A DNA stretch of 64,000 bases. Source: Roseococcus microcysteis (GTDB taxonomy: Bacteria; Pseudomonadota; Alphaproteobacteria; Acetobacterales; Acetobacteraceae). A program made the translations under genes and the position numbers. The notes under the pieces are model-generated. The model searched no databases and had not been told where the DNA came from. It saw only the letters and a list, made by a program, of their open reading frames with translations. The stretch spans positions 3,860,501 to 3,924,500 of the forward strand of contig NZ_CP061718.1 of assembly GCF_014764365.1 (NCBI RefSeq), read 5' to 3'. Positions 17,100 through 26,636 of the stretch are shown here, in pieces (positions within the stretch are counted from its first letter, which is position 1; each line of letters opens with the position of its first letter).

Positions 17100-19060
17100 A
17101 TGGACCCGCTGGCGGAAGCCTTCCTGCCGGTGCTGCTGGTGCTGTCGCTGGCGGCCTTCCTGCCCTGGATCTCCTCGACCAACCCTTGGGCGCGCTGGGT
17201 GGGGGCGTGGCTGACCATCCTGCTCATGGGGCGCTACCTGTTCTGGCGCGCGACGGAGACGCTGCCCGAATTGGCGCTGGACCCGCTGGCGCTGGGCGCC
17301 TGGGCCTTCTTCGTGGTGGAGGTGGTGGGCAGCTTCGCGGGCGTGCTGCTGCTGCATGTGCTTTCGCGCACGCTGGACCGCAGCGCGGAGGCCACGGCCC
17401 ACCCTGTGGAAACGCACCCCGGCGGCCCGCCGCTCATTGACCTGCTGATCCCGACCTACAACGAGCAGGAGGAGATCCTCTACCGCACCATCGTGGGCGC
17501 CATGTCGCAGGACTATCCGCGCTTCCGAGTCTGGGTGCTGGATGACGGCAAGCGCGCCTGGCTGCGCGAGATGTGCGAGCGGCTGGGCGCCAATTACCGC
17601 ATCCGCGGCGACAACAGCCACGGCAAGGCGGGCAACATGAACGCCACCTTCTGGCACCTGATGTCGCTGCCCGAGCCGCCCGACGCCATCGGCGTGCTGG
17701 ACGCGGATTTCGTGGCCACGCCGCTGTTCCTGCGCCGCGCCGCCGCCCTGTTCCATGACCCCAAGGTGGCGCTGGTGCAGACGCCCCAGCATTTCTTCAA
17801 CCCCGACCCCATCCAGCTCAACCTCGGCGACGCCGCGCGCGTGCCGGATGAGCAGCGCTTCTTCTTCGACGTGGTGCTGGCGTCCAAGGACGCGCATGGC
17901 ACGGCGTTTTCCTGCGGCACCTCCTCCATCGTGCGGGCGGATTGCCTGGCGCGCATCGGCGGCTTCCCGACGGAGAGCGTGACGGAGGACATCCTCCTCT
18001 CCATCAAGTTGACCGGCATCGGCCACAAGACGGCCTATCTGAACGAGCCGCTGACGGCGGGCTTGGCCCCGAGGGGCTGCAGGAATACCTGACGCAGCGC
18101 GGCCGCTGGTGCCTCGGCACCATGCAGATCGTCCGCACGCCCTGGGGGCCCTTCTCGCGCGGGGCGGGCACCCCGCTGCTGATGCGGCTGCACACCATGG
18201 ACACGGTCCTGTTCTGGACCATGACGCCCATCCTGCGCATCCTCTGCCTGCTGATGCCGGTGCTCTACTGGTGGACGGGGCTGGTGGTGGTGCAGACGGA
18301 TCTGCACGGGCTGATCTCGCACCTCGGCCCCTACTGGATCTGCTGCGTGATCTTCCTCGGCTGGGTCAGCCGCGGCACCAACGTGCCCATCCTGGCCGAC
18401 GGCATGTCGCTGCTGGTGGCGCGCGAATCGCTGCGGGCCAGCGCGGTGGGGCTGTTCGGCAACAAGAACCAGAAGTTCAAGGTGACGGCCAAGGGCGCCA
18501 CACGCGACCGCACGGTGGTGCAATGGAGCCTGGCGGGCTGGTTCCTGGCCATCGCGGCCCTGACCGTGGCGGGCATGGTGCTGCGCCTGGTGCTGGGGCC
18601 CATCGAGGGCACGCCGCCCGCCGCCGAGGCCATGAACCTGTTCTGGAGCGTCTACAACATCATCATGCTGGCGGTGGCCTCGCTGATGTGCGTGGAGGCG
18701 CCCCGCTACCGGCGGGAGGAACGCTTCCTGGCCGGCGAGGCGGCAAAGCTGCGGCTGGCGGGGCGTGAGGTGGAGGCGGTGCTGGAGGATGTCTCGCTGC
18801 TCGGCTGCCGCCTGCGGCTGCCGGCGGGGGGCCTCCCCGCCGCCGATGCCCGGGTGGTGGTGTCCATCACGGAGGTGGGCGAGGTGCCTGCCCTGGTCCG
18901 CGCCGTCGGGCCGGACCATTGCCAGCTGGTCTTCGAGGCCGATGCCGCGCAGCGCGCGGCCCTGGTGCGGAAGCTCTTTTCCGGCCGCTACCGCCATTCG
19001 GTCACGACGCTGCGGCCCTTCGCCTTCATGGGCATCCTGTTCCGCAAGGCCTTCATGTAG
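17100..19060 (+). pseudogene. cellulose-synthase-like GT2 with C-terminal PilZ domain, one-base frameshift
   Basis: This membrane glycan synthase would be about 653 aa if intact. The GT-A domain has VLDDGKR (Asp148), VLDADF (DxD, 201-203), TED (Asp297) and QRGRW (about 333-337), the full processive beta-glycan synthase set. Two N-terminal and about five C-terminal membrane helices are visible. The C-terminal domain is a PilZ c-di-GMP sensor: RREER (RxxxR) and DVSLLG ([DN]xSxxG) are both intact. The frame breaks at CCCC 18067-18070, and adding one C restores AGLAPEGLQEYL. Since both halves are otherwise perfect, an assembly error is likely. It resembles BcsA and BgsA; the product polymer is unknown. 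Confidence 0.87.
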
Positions 19061-19119
19061 GCGGCGCGCCGGGCATGCCCCGGCTGGCCTCGCCGCCGAC
19101 CCCGGTTTACCCCTGTGTC

Positions 19120-19914
19120 ATGTCACGACGGTTCGCCTTCATGCACGTGCCGAAAACGGCCGGCATCTCCTTCACCACGGCCCTGCGCGGCGCCATCGAA
19201 ATCCCCGGCGAGACCTTCGGCTTCGACCGCCACCAGTTCGGGTCCTTCGACGGGTTCGCCCAGCTGGATGAGCTCCCGCGCTCCCTGGTCCGCATGTGTG
19301 CGTCGGACTGGCCGCGTGAGGTCGGCTTCGCGCGCGGCCATGTCACATTGGGCACGCTGCGCGCCGCCTATCCGCGGCATGAATTGCTGACCTTGCTCCG
19401 CGAGCCCCGTGCGCGGCTCGTCTCGCTCTGGCGCTTCTGGCGCGGGCAATCCGAGGCCGACTTCGCCTCCTGGGGGGCCTGGGGCGAGCGGACGCGCGCG
19501 GCACGCGGGCCGCTCGGGCGCTTCCTGGCCAACCCGCTCCTGGCCACGCAGACCGACAATGTGCTGGTACGCCTCCTGCTGGCCCCGCACCCGTTGGTGC
19601 CGCCGGACGGGTTCATCCCGCCGGCCGCCGACCGGCTGTTGCTGGCGGCGGCGCGCACCGCCCTTGCGGGGTTCGACTTCGTGGGTCTCGTCGAGGACCG
19701 CGCGCTCGAAAAACGGCTTGGCCGCTTCCTCGACCGTCCCGTGCGGCTTGGCCGGCACAACGTGACCAAGCCCTTGCCCGTCGAGTGGAAGCCGGTCCTG
19801 GAACAGGAGATGACCCCCGCGACGCTGGACCTGCTGGAAAGGCGGTCACGGCTGGATGCGGAATTGTGGCGTGGTGTCGCGGCGGGGGTGAAGCTGGAGG
19901 GGGAACCGCCCTGA
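19120..19914 (+). CDS. sulfotransferase family protein
   Basis: This 264-aa protein starts MSRRFAFMHVPKTAGISF. HVPKTAGIS matches the 5'-phosphosulfate-binding loop of PAPS-dependent sulfotransferases (HxPKTGGTS type). LLREPRARLVSLW corresponds to the 3'-phosphate-binding strand and helix (RDPxxRxxS). Members of this group sulfate carbohydrates. It lies 60 bases after the GT2-PilZ synthase on the same strand, so modification of that polysaccharide is a reasonable inference. No PAPS synthesis genes are in the window. The ATG at 19120 gives the canonical N-terminus; upstream in-frame sequence is shadow of the synthase gene. Confidence 0.82.
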   Translation: MSRRFAFMHVPKTAGISFTTALRGAIEIPGETFGFDRHQFGSFDGFAQLDELPRSLVRMCASDWPREVGFARGHVTLGTLRAAYPRHELLTLLREPRARLVSLWRFWRGQSEADFASWGAWGERTRAARGPLGRFLANPLLATQTDNVLVRLLLAPHPLVPPDGFIPPAADRLLLAAARTALAGFDFVGLVEDRALEKRLGRFLDRPVRLGRHNVTKPLPVEWKPVLEQEMTPATLDLLERRSRLDAELWRGVAAGVKLEGEPP

Positions 19915-19928
19915 GAGGCGTGCGGGAA

Positions 19929-20003
19929 TGGTGCCGACGGCGAGAATCGAACTCGCGACCTACCGATTACGAATCGGTTGCACTACCGCTGTGCTACGTC
20001 GGC
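19929..20003 (-). tRNA. tRNA-Thr (anticodon CGT)
   Basis: Read on the minus strand, acceptor GCCGACG pairs with CGTCGGC. The anticodon stem ACCGA/TCGGT encloses loop TTCGTAA (anticodon CGT), the T arm carries GAGTTCGATTCTC, and the encoded end is ACCA. It marks the right edge of the accessory block that begins after tRNA-Pro. Confidence 0.95.
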
Positions 20004-20146
20004 CCAGGGCCTGCGGCGGAAAGGCTCCGCGGCACGGACGGCCCGCTCTTAGCCCCGCCGCGCCGCCCGCGCAACCGGGCTTGCCTCAATGATCCAAGCC
20101 GCCATCTGCATCGCGCGCAATTCCGCGCCCCGTGCTACCAGCGGCC

Positions 20147-21064
20147 ATGGCTCTCGAACCCGACCTCCTCCTCGACCGGCGCCGCCTCAAGCGGCAACTC
20201 GCCTTCTGGCGCACCACCCTCGTCCTCGGCGTGGTGGTGGGCCTGGCCGTGATCTTCGGCGGGCCCGGGCCTGCCGCCAGCGTGCTGGGCGGGCAGCATG
20301 TGGCCCGCCTGACGCTGTCCGGCACCATCAGCGAGGACCGTCGCACCCTGCGCCTGCTGGAACGCGCCGCGCGCGACGACGACATGCGCGCCCTGCTGGT
20401 CATGATCAACAGCCCGGGCGGCTCGGTGGCGGGGGGCGAGGCCTTCCACGCCGCCATCGCCCGCGTCCGCGCGGCCGGCAAGCCCGTGGTGGCCATCATG
20501 GGCGGCACCGCCGCTTCCGCCGGCTACATGGTGGCGCTGCCGGCGCACCGGATCTTCGCCCGCGAATCCACGCTGACGGGCTCCATCGGCGTGCTTCTGC
20601 AAAGCTTCAACGCGGCGGAATTGCTGGAAAGCCTGGGCGTGCGGCCGGAAAGCATCACCTCCGGCCCCCTGAAGGACCAGCCCAGCCCCTTCCGCCCGTT
20701 GACCGAGGAAGGGCGCGCGGCGCTCTCCGCGGTGGTCGAGGACATGCAGTCCCAATTCGTCGCCATGGTCGCCGCCGGCCGCGACATGCCCGAGGCCCAG
20801 GTGCGCGCCGTGGCCGATGGCCGTGTCATGACCGGCCGCCAGGCGATGGCGCTGGGCCTGCTGGACGCCATTGGCGGCGAGGCCGAGGCGCGCGTCTGGC
20901 TGGCCGAACAGCATGAGGTCCCGCGGGACCTGCGGGTGCGGGACCTGGACCCGCGCGGGACGGCGGAACGGGCCCTTTCCTCGATGTCCGATGCCTTCTG
21001 GGGAGGGGCCGCGCGGCTCTTGCGCGCGGAAGGTGTAATTCCCTGGCAAATTTCGCTTCGATAA
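20147..21064 (+). CDS. sppA: signal peptide peptidase SppA (S49 serine protease)
   Basis: This 305-aa membrane-anchored protease degrades remnant signal peptides. One membrane segment lies near residues 25-45. The S49 core follows: LVMINSPGGSVAGGE, then GGTAASAGYMVAL with the nucleophile Ser in ASAGY, ESTLTGSIGV, and SGPLKD, whose Lys matches the catalytic lysine of short (36-kDa type) SppA. The length fits the short form. It lies immediately upstream of ihfB, a conserved alphaproteobacterial pairing. ATG 20147 is chosen over GTG 20132. Confidence 0.93.
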   Translation: MALEPDLLLDRRRLKRQLAFWRTTLVLGVVVGLAVIFGGPGPAASVLGGQHVARLTLSGTISEDRRTLRLLERAARDDDMRALLVMINSPGGSVAGGEAFHAAIARVRAAGKPVVAIMGGTAASAGYMVALPAHRIFARESTLTGSIGVLLQSFNAAELLESLGVRPESITSGPLKDQPSPFRPLTEEGRAALSAVVEDMQSQFVAMVAAGRDMPEAQVRAVADGRVMTGRQAMALGLLDAIGGEAEARVWLAEQHEVPRDLRVRDLDPRGTAERALSSMSDAFWGGAARLLRAEGVIPWQISLR

Positions 21065-21130
21065 ACGCTGAACATCCTGCAATCTCGACTACATCGGGTT
21101 GCGTGAATGCACCACGCCGCGAGGAACGCC

Positions 21131-21433
21131 ATGACAAAAAGCGAGTTGATCGCGCATCTGGCCACCCAGCATCCGCATCTGCGGCAGCCGGATGTGGAAC
21201 TTGTGGTTGGAACGATCTTCGAGGAGATCAGCAAGGCCCTCGCGCGCGGGGACCGGGTGGAGCTGCGCGGCTTCGGCGCCTTCACCACCCGCAAGCGCGA
21301 CGCCCGCCAGGGCCGCAACCCCCGCACCGGGGAGAGCGTGGCCGTGGCCAGCAAGGGCATGCCGCATTTCCGCCCGGGCAAGGAGCTGCGGATTCGCGTC
21401 AATGGCGGCCAGGACCCCGGCGAGGGCGCATGA
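21131..21433 (+). CDS. ihfB: integration host factor subunit beta
   Basis: This 100-aa DNA-bending protein pairs with IhfA. It begins [11 protein letters not shown] and has the conserved [17 protein letters not shown] saddle and the beta-arm [10 protein letters not shown]. The intercalating proline is in RNPRTG, and [13 protein letters not shown] closes the fold. The ATG at 21131 follows GAGGA. An in-frame start at 21107 would add a nonstandard eight-residue extension. The neighbours sppA and pyrF-trpFBA are typical. Confidence 0.95.
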   Translation: MTKSELIAHLATQHPHLRQPDVELVVGTIFEEISKALARGDRVELRGFGAFTTRKRDARQGRNPRTGESVAVASKGMPHFRPGKELRIRVNGGQDPGEGA

Positions 21434-21479
21434 CCCGCCCCGGCTGACGCCGCCGCGATTCCAGGGTAACGCATGGGGC

Positions 21480-22193
21480 ATGCTCGCACGTCCCCAAGCT
21501 CCGGGCGGCCGCCTGATCGCGGCCCTCGATACCCCGCGCCTCGATGAGGCCCTTTCCCTCGCGGATCGCATGGGGAATGCCCCCGCCGTGCTCAAGCTGG
21601 GGTTGGAGCTGTTCTGCGCCGAGGGGCCCGCGGCGCTGGAGGCGCTGACCGCGCGCGCGCCGGTCTTCCTGGACGTGAAGCTGCACGACATTCCCAACAC
21701 GGTGGCCGGTGCGGTGCGCGCGCTTTGCCCCCGTGGGCCCGCCATGCTGACGCTGCACGCCGGCGGCGGCCCCGCCATGATCGCCGCCGCGCGCGAGGCG
21801 GCGGAGCGGGCAGGCGCCACGCGCCCCATCCTGCTGGCCGTCACGGTGCTGACCAGCATGGACGCCGCCACCCTGCATGAGGTGGGCGTGGCCGGCGGGC
21901 CGTCCCAGCAGGTGCTGCGCCTGGCGCGCATGGCCCTCGCGGCCGGTGCCGATGGTCTGGTCTGTTCGGCGCGGGAGGTGGCCATGCTGCGCGACGCGCT
22001 GGGTGAGGAGCCCTTGCTGGTCGTGCCCGGCATCCGCCCCGCCGGCAGCGACCATGGCGACCAGGCCCGCGTCGCCACCCCGGAGGAGGCCGTCTCCGCC
22101 GGCGCCGACTGGATCGTGGTCGGCCGCCCCATCAGCGCCGCCGCCGATCCGGGTGCCGCCGCCCGCGCCATCGTGGCCTCCCTGCCGCGATGA
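21480..22193 (+). CDS. pyrF: orotidine 5'-phosphate decarboxylase
   Basis: This 237-aa TIM-barrel enzyme makes UMP from OMP in the last step of pyrimidine synthesis. The N-terminus has LIAALDTP. VFLDVKLHDIPNTV carries the catalytic Asp-Lys-Asp array, and VVPGIRP and VVGRPI form the phosphate-binding end. It lies 46 bases after ihfB. Its stop overlaps the ATG of trpF (ATGA), giving translational coupling between a pyrimidine and a tryptophan gene, common in alphaproteobacteria. Confidence 0.95.
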   Translation: MLARPQAPGGRLIAALDTPRLDEALSLADRMGNAPAVLKLGLELFCAEGPAALEALTARAPVFLDVKLHDIPNTVAGAVRALCPRGPAMLTLHAGGGPAMIAAAREAAERAGATRPILLAVTVLTSMDAATLHEVGVAGGPSQQVLRLARMALAAGADGLVCSAREVAMLRDALGEEPLLVVPGIRPAGSDHGDQARVATPEEAVSAGADWIVVGRPISAAADPGAAARAIVASLPR

Positions 22194-22831
22194 GCGTCTG
22201 GGTCAAGGTCTGCGGCATCGCGACCCCCGAGGCGCTGGCGGCCGCCGCCCAGGCGGGCGCGGACGAGGTGGGCTTCGTGTTCTTCCCCGCCTCGCCCCGC
22301 GCGCTGACGCCCGCGCAGGCGGGCGCGCTCTCGGCCACGCTGCCGGGCGGGCCGGGGCGGGTCGGGCTGTTCGTGGACCCGACCGATGACCAATTGGCCG
22401 AGACGCTCGCCGCCGTGCCGCTCGACACCATCCAGCTTCATGGCGAGGAAACGCCGGCCCGCGTCGCCGAAATCCGCGCCCGCTTCCACCGGCCGGTGAT
22501 GAAGGCGCTGGGCATCGCGACCGAGGCCGACCTCGCGGCCATCCCCCCCTATGCGGCGGTGGCCGACCGGTTGCTGCTGGACGCGAAGGCGCCGCCCGGC
22601 GCCGCGCTGCCCGGCGGCAACGCCCAGCCCTTCGAATGGCGCCTGGTGCGGGGCCTGTCGGTGGGGCGGCCCTGGCTGCTGGCCGGCGGCCTCACGCCCC
22701 ACAACGTGGCCGAGGCCATCGCGACGGCCGGCGCGCCGGGGGTGGATGCGTCCTCGGGGCTGGAGCGGGAGCAGGGGGTGAAGGACCCCGCCCTGGTCGC
22801 CGCCTTCGTCAAGGCCGCGCGCGGCAGCTAG
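22190..22831 (+). CDS. trpF: phosphoribosylanthranilate isomerase
   Basis: This 213-aa barrel enzyme performs the Amadori rearrangement of phosphoribosylanthranilate to Cd[14 protein letters not shown] holds the general-base Cys, [12 protein letters not shown] follows, and the catalytic Asp lies in LLLDAKAP. The phosphate-binding [11 protein letters not shown] and [10 protein letters not shown] regions are intact. It is separated from trpB by 106 bases with no obvious attenuator. Confidence 0.95.
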   Translation: MSVWVKVCGIATPEALAAAAQAGADEVGFVFFPASPRALTPAQAGALSATLPGGPGRVGLFVDPTDDQLAETLAAVPLDTIQLHGEETPARVAEIRARFHRPVMKALGIATEADLAAIPPYAAVADRLLLDAKAPPGAALPGGNAQPFEWRLVRGLSVGRPWLLAGGLTPHNVAEAIATAGAPGVDASSGLEREQGVKDPALVAAFVKAARGS

Positions 22832-22937
22832 GCGCCCCGCGCGATCCGGGGTTGGGGAAAGCCGCGCGCTTGGCTATCACTGTCGGCCCCGGGGGGATGC
22901 ACCGCCCCCCGCGCACCTCAGTTCCGGGAACGCCCAG

Positions 22938-24185
22938 TTGAACAAGCCCCTCACGCGCCCGAACACCTACCGGTCCGGCCCCGACGCCGCCGGCAAGTTC
23001 GGCGGCTTCGGCGGCCGCTATGTGGCCGAGACGCTGATGCCCCTCATCCTCGAGGTGGAGCAGGCCTACAACGCCGCCAAGGCGGACCCGACCTTCGACG
23101 CGGAGTGGCGACGCCTGCTGACGCATTATGTCGGCCGCCCCAGCCCGCTCTGGTATGCCGAGCGCGTGACGGAGCATCTCCGCGCCGAGGCCGCGCCCGG
23201 CATGGGCGCCAAGGTCTATTTCAAGCGCGATGAGCTGAACCACACGGGCGCGCACAAGATCAACGCCGTGCTGGGCCAGATCCTGCTGGCCAAGCGCATG
23301 GGCAAGAAGCGCATCATCGCCGAGACCGGCGCGGGGCAGCATGGCGTCGCCACCGCCACGGCCTGCGCGCTGTTCAACCTGCCCTGCACCGTCTTCATGG
23401 GCGCCACCGACGTGGCCCGCCAGCAGCCCAACGTCTTCCGCATGAAGCTGCTGGGGGCCGAGGTGGTGGCGGTGGAATCCGGCGCCGCCACGCTGAAGGA
23501 CGCGATGAACGAGGCCCTTCGCCACTGGGTCGCGAATGTCGAGGACACCTACTACTGCATCGGCACCGTGGCCGGTCCGCACCCTTATCCCGTGATGGTG
23601 CGCGACTTCCAGAGCGTGATCGGCAGCGAGACCCGCGCCCAGATGATGGAGGCCGAGGGCCGCCTGCCCGACGTGCTCGTGGCGGCGATCGGCGGCGGCT
23701 CCAACGCCATGGGCCTGTTCCACCCCTTCCTGGACGACGCCGATGTGCGGATGCTGGGCGTGGAGGCGGGTGGCCATGGCGTGGACACCGTCACCGGCCA
23801 TGCGGCGAGCCTCACGGGCGGCCGCCCCGGCGTGCTGCACGGCAACCGCACCTACCTCCTGCAGGACGAGCACGGGCAGATCCTGGAGGGCCATTCCATC
23901 AGCGCCGGCCTCGACTATCCCGGCGTGGGGCCGGAGCACGCCTGGCTGCATGAGCTCGGCCGCGTGGAATATGTGAACGCCACCGATGACGAGGCGCTGG
24001 CCGCCTTCCAGCTCTGCTCGCGGCTGGAGGGCATCATTCCCGCGCTGGAGCCCGCGCATGCGCTGGCCCATGTGATCAAGGTGGCGCCCACCCTGCCCGA
24101 GAGCACGCTGATCGTGATGAACATGTGCGGCCGTGGCGACAAGGACATCTTCACCGTCGCCCGCCTGCTGGGGGAGGAGTTCTGA
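22938..24185 (+). CDS. trpB: tryptophan synthase beta subunit
   Basis: This 415-aa PLP enzyme joins indole and serine to give tryptophan. Lys107 in [10 protein letters not shown] binds [13 protein letters not shown], the [10 protein letters not shown] phosphate-binding loop and the C-terminal NMCGRGDKD are all canonical. The start is TTG with GGGAA about 10 bases upstream; no in-frame ATG precedes it in the gap after trpF. The stop overlaps the trpA ATG (TGATG). Confidence 0.96.
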   Translation: MNKPLTRPNTYRSGPDAAGKFGGFGGRYVAETLMPLILEVEQAYNAAKADPTFDAEWRRLLTHYVGRPSPLWYAERVTEHLRAEAAPGMGAKVYFKRDELNHTGAHKINAVLGQILLAKRMGKKRIIAETGAGQHGVATATACALFNLPCTVFMGATDVARQQPNVFRMKLLGAEVVAVESGAATLKDAMNEALRHWVANVEDTYYCIGTVAGPHPYPVMVRDFQSVIGSETRAQMMEAEGRLPDVLVAAIGGGSNAMGLFHPFLDDADVRMLGVEAGGHGVDTVTGHAASLTGGRPGVLHGNRTYLLQDEHGQILEGHSISAGLDYPGVGPEHAWLHELGRVEYVNATDDEALAAFQLCSRLEGIIPALEPAHALAHVIKVAPTLPESTLIVMNMCGRGDKDIFTVARLLGEEF

Positions 24186-25048
24186 TGTCCGCCACCGCGA
24201 CCGAAACCCGCCCCGTCGCCGCCACCGGCTCCCGCATCGCGGCCCGCTTCGCGAAGCTGCGCGCGGAGGGGCGGGGCGCGCTGATCCCCTTCCTGGAAGC
24301 CTATGACCCCGACCGCGCGACCAGCATGGAAATCCTGCGCGGCATGCCGGGCGCGGGTGCCGACCTCATCGAGATCGGCGTGCCCTTCACCGACCCGATG
24401 GCGGATGGGCCCATCATCCAGCTCGCCGGCCAGCGCGGGTTGAAGGCGGGTGCCACGCTGGGCGGTACGCTGGAGATGGTGCGGGAATTCCGGGCGGGCG
24501 ATTCCGAGACGCCCGTGATCCTGATGGGCTACCTGAATCCCATCCTCTCCTACGGCGCGGAGCGCTTCGTGGCCGATGCCGCCAGTGCCGGCGTGGACGG
24601 CCTCATCGTGGTGGACATGCCGCCCGAGGAGGCCGAGGTCCTGGCGCCGCATGCGCAGGCCGCGGGGCTGGACATCATCCGGCTCGTGGCCCCCACGACG
24701 GATGCGGCGCGGCTGAAGGTGGTGCTGAACGCCTCCTCGGGCTTCGTCTATTATGTGGCGATCACCGGCATCACCGGCACGCGCAGCGCCGACCCGGCGG
24801 CACTGGAAGCCGCCATCCCGCGCATCCGCGCCCACACGGACCTGCCCATCTGCATCGGCTTCGGCGTGCGCACGCCCGAGCAGGCGGGCCATGCGGCGCG
24901 CGTCTCCGACGGCGCGGTGGTGGCCTCGGCGCTGATCGAGACCATGTCGCGCACCCTGGATAGCGAGGGCCGCGCCACCCCCGGCACGGCGCAGGCCATG
25001 CTGGACCAGGTGCGGGCCTTGGCGGCCGCGGTGCGCGCGCCGCGCTGA
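24185..25048 (+). CDS. trpA: tryptophan synthase alpha subunit
   Basis: This 287-aa subunit cleaves indole-3-glycerol phosphate and channels indole to TrpB. LIPFLEAYDPD carries the catalytic Glu (an A-Y variant of the usual TAGDP), and EIGVPFTDPMADGP carries the catalytic Asp. ICIGFGVRTPEQA and GAVVASALIE form the phosphate site. It starts at the ATG overlapping the trpB stop. In many relatives accD follows; here an HWE kinase does. Confidence 0.95.
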   Translation: MSATATETRPVAATGSRIAARFAKLRAEGRGALIPFLEAYDPDRATSMEILRGMPGAGADLIEIGVPFTDPMADGPIIQLAGQRGLKAGATLGGTLEMVREFRAGDSETPVILMGYLNPILSYGAERFVADAASAGVDGLIVVDMPPEEAEVLAPHAQAAGLDIIRLVAPTTDAARLKVVLNASSGFVYYVAITGITGTRSADPAALEAAIPRIRAHTDLPICIGFGVRTPEQAGHAARVSDGAVVASALIETMSRTLDSEGRATPGTAQAMLDQVRALAAAVRAPR

Positions 25049-25062
25049 CGGCGCGCGGGCAC
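25031..25062. terminator. hairpin across the trpA stop codon
   Basis: GCGCGCCG and CGGCGCGC, within a 9-bp perfect stem plus three outer pairs, enclose CGCTGA, which contains the trpA stop. There is no T-tract. It may slow or end transcription of the pyrF-trp operon before the unrelated kinase gene. Confidence 0.35.
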
Positions 25063-25120
25063 CCGACCCAGGTCAACCTTTGGGCGCATCACGCGTTTCT
25101 GCCGCGCAACAGCGGGACGC

Positions 25121-26578
25121 ATGACCATGATTCACGCCGAACCGCCCGAGATGGCCACCGACCCCTTCCGGGACCTGTCGGGGCCCATGGCGGACCGCAT
25201 GCGCCGGCACGACTGGCCCGCCACCTCCTTCGGCGCGCCGGCCAGCTGGCCAACCCCGCTCTGCACCCTGCTGCGGCTGATGCTCTCGGCCAACCAGCCC
25301 ATGTTCATCGGCTGGGGGCAGGAGGCGCGCATCCTCTACAATGACGCCTATGCCGAGGTGCTGGCCGACAAGCACCCCGCCGCGCTGGGCGAACCGCTGC
25401 TGGAGGTCTGGTCCGAAATCCGCGAGGATTTGGCGCCCATCCTGGCCGAGGTGCAGGCCAGCCGCCCTGTCCACATGGACCAGATCCGGCTGAACATGCT
25501 TCGGCGCGGTTATCTGGAGGAGACCTTCTTCGCCTTCTCCTACACCCCCATCCAGGACGAGGCCGGCGCCTGGGCCGGGCTGTTCTGCGCCTGCACCGAG
25601 ACCACCGGCCAGGTGCGGCTCCAACGCGCCTTGGCCGAAAGCGAGGCGCGCGCGAGCCGCCTGCTGGAGAGCATCACCGATGGCTTCATCGCCATCACGC
25701 CCGATTGGCGCATCGCCTTCCTCAACCGCCAGGGCGAGCGCATCCTGAGCCCCTTGCAGCGCGGCAGCACGGGTTTCCGCGGCGCCTCCTTCTGGGAGGC
25801 CTTTCCCGAGGTGGTGGGAACCCCCTTCGAGAAGGTGTATCGCCGTGCGATGGACCAGGGCGTGGCCAGCAGCACCGAGGCCTATTTCGCCCCGCTCGAC
25901 ACCTGGTTCGACCTGCGGGCCTACCCGATGGCCGATGGCATCTGTGGCCATTTCCTGGATGTGGGCGAGCGCAAGCGCGCCGAACGCCACCGCGAGCTGC
26001 TGATCCATGAGCTGGACCATCGCGTGAAGAACACGCTGGCCATCGTCCAGGCCATCGCGTCGCAGACCTTCCGCGCGACGCCCGCCCTGGCCGAGCCCAC
26101 CCGCGCCTTCCAGCAGCGGCTGGGCGCCCTGGGCGCGGCGCACAACCTGCTGACCCAGCAGAGCTGGGACCATGTGTCGCTGGAGACGCTGGCGACCGAG
26201 GTAACGGCCAGCGCCTGCGACCGGCCCGAGCGCGTGACCTTGCAGGGCCCCGAGGTGATGCTGCCGCCCAAGGCCGCCATCACATTGGCGATGGCGCTGC
26301 ACGAACTCTGCACCAATGCGCTGAAGCATGGCGCCCTGACCACGGATACCGGGCGGGTGGACCTGGATTGGAGCGAGGCGGGGCCTGGCGATTTCTGGCT
26401 GATGTGGCGCGAATGGGATGGGCCGGCCCTGCAGCCGCCCAGCCATCGCGGCTTCGGCCTGCGGATGATCGAGCAGGCGCTGGCGCAGGAGTTCAACGGC
26501 CAGGTCTCGCTGGAATTCCGGCCGGAGGGGCTGGTCTGCACCCTGCGCGGCCGCATGCCGGTGGAACTTCCCGCCTGA
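25121..26578 (+). CDS. HWE-family PAS sensor histidine kinase
   Basis: This 485-aa soluble sensor kinase has two PAS domains, at about 50-165 (NQPMFIGWGQEARILYNDAY) and 180-290 (LESITDGFIAITPDW). The HWE/HisKA_2-type phosphoacceptor follows, with His300 in HELDHRVKNTL, then the ATPase domain with ALHELCTNALKHGAL and the family's MWREWDGP and GFGLRMIEQALA. There are no membrane segments or LOV cysteine motif, so the signal is unknown, perhaps redox or a cytoplasmic ligand. No response regulator is adjacent; kinases of this family often act on stress or light pathways. Confidence 0.92.
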   Translation: MTMIHAEPPEMATDPFRDLSGPMADRMRRHDWPATSFGAPASWPTPLCTLLRLMLSANQPMFIGWGQEARILYNDAYAEVLADKHPAALGEPLLEVWSEIREDLAPILAEVQASRPVHMDQIRLNMLRRGYLEETFFAFSYTPIQDEAGAWAGLFCACTETTGQVRLQRALAESEARASRLLESITDGFIAITPDWRIAFLNRQGERILSPLQRGSTGFRGASFWEAFPEVVGTPFEKVYRRAMDQGVASSTEAYFAPLDTWFDLRAYPMADGICGHFLDVGERKRAERHRELLIHELDHRVKNTLAIVQAIASQTFRATPALAEPTRAFQQRLGALGAAHNLLTQQSWDHVSLETLATEVTASACDRPERVTLQGPEVMLPPKAAITLAMALHELCTNALKHGALTTDTGRVDLDWSEAGPGDFWLMWREWDGPALQPPSHRGFGLRMIEQALAQEFNGQVSLEFRPEGLVCTLRGRMPVELPA

Positions 26579-26636
26579 CCCTGCCTGGACAGGCCGCGAG
26601 CCCTGGCCGAGCATTCCCCCAACAGGGGAGGCGGCG

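Noticed and set aside
18060-18075. Programmed ribosomal frameshifting as an explanation for the split genes
   Set aside because: No slippery heptamer with downstream pseudoknot was seen. The same one-base deficit occurs in five unrelated genes, including topA.
22832-22937. Trp attenuator between trpF and trpB
   Set aside because: The 106-base gap has no Trp-codon leader peptide and no alternative stems with a T-tract.
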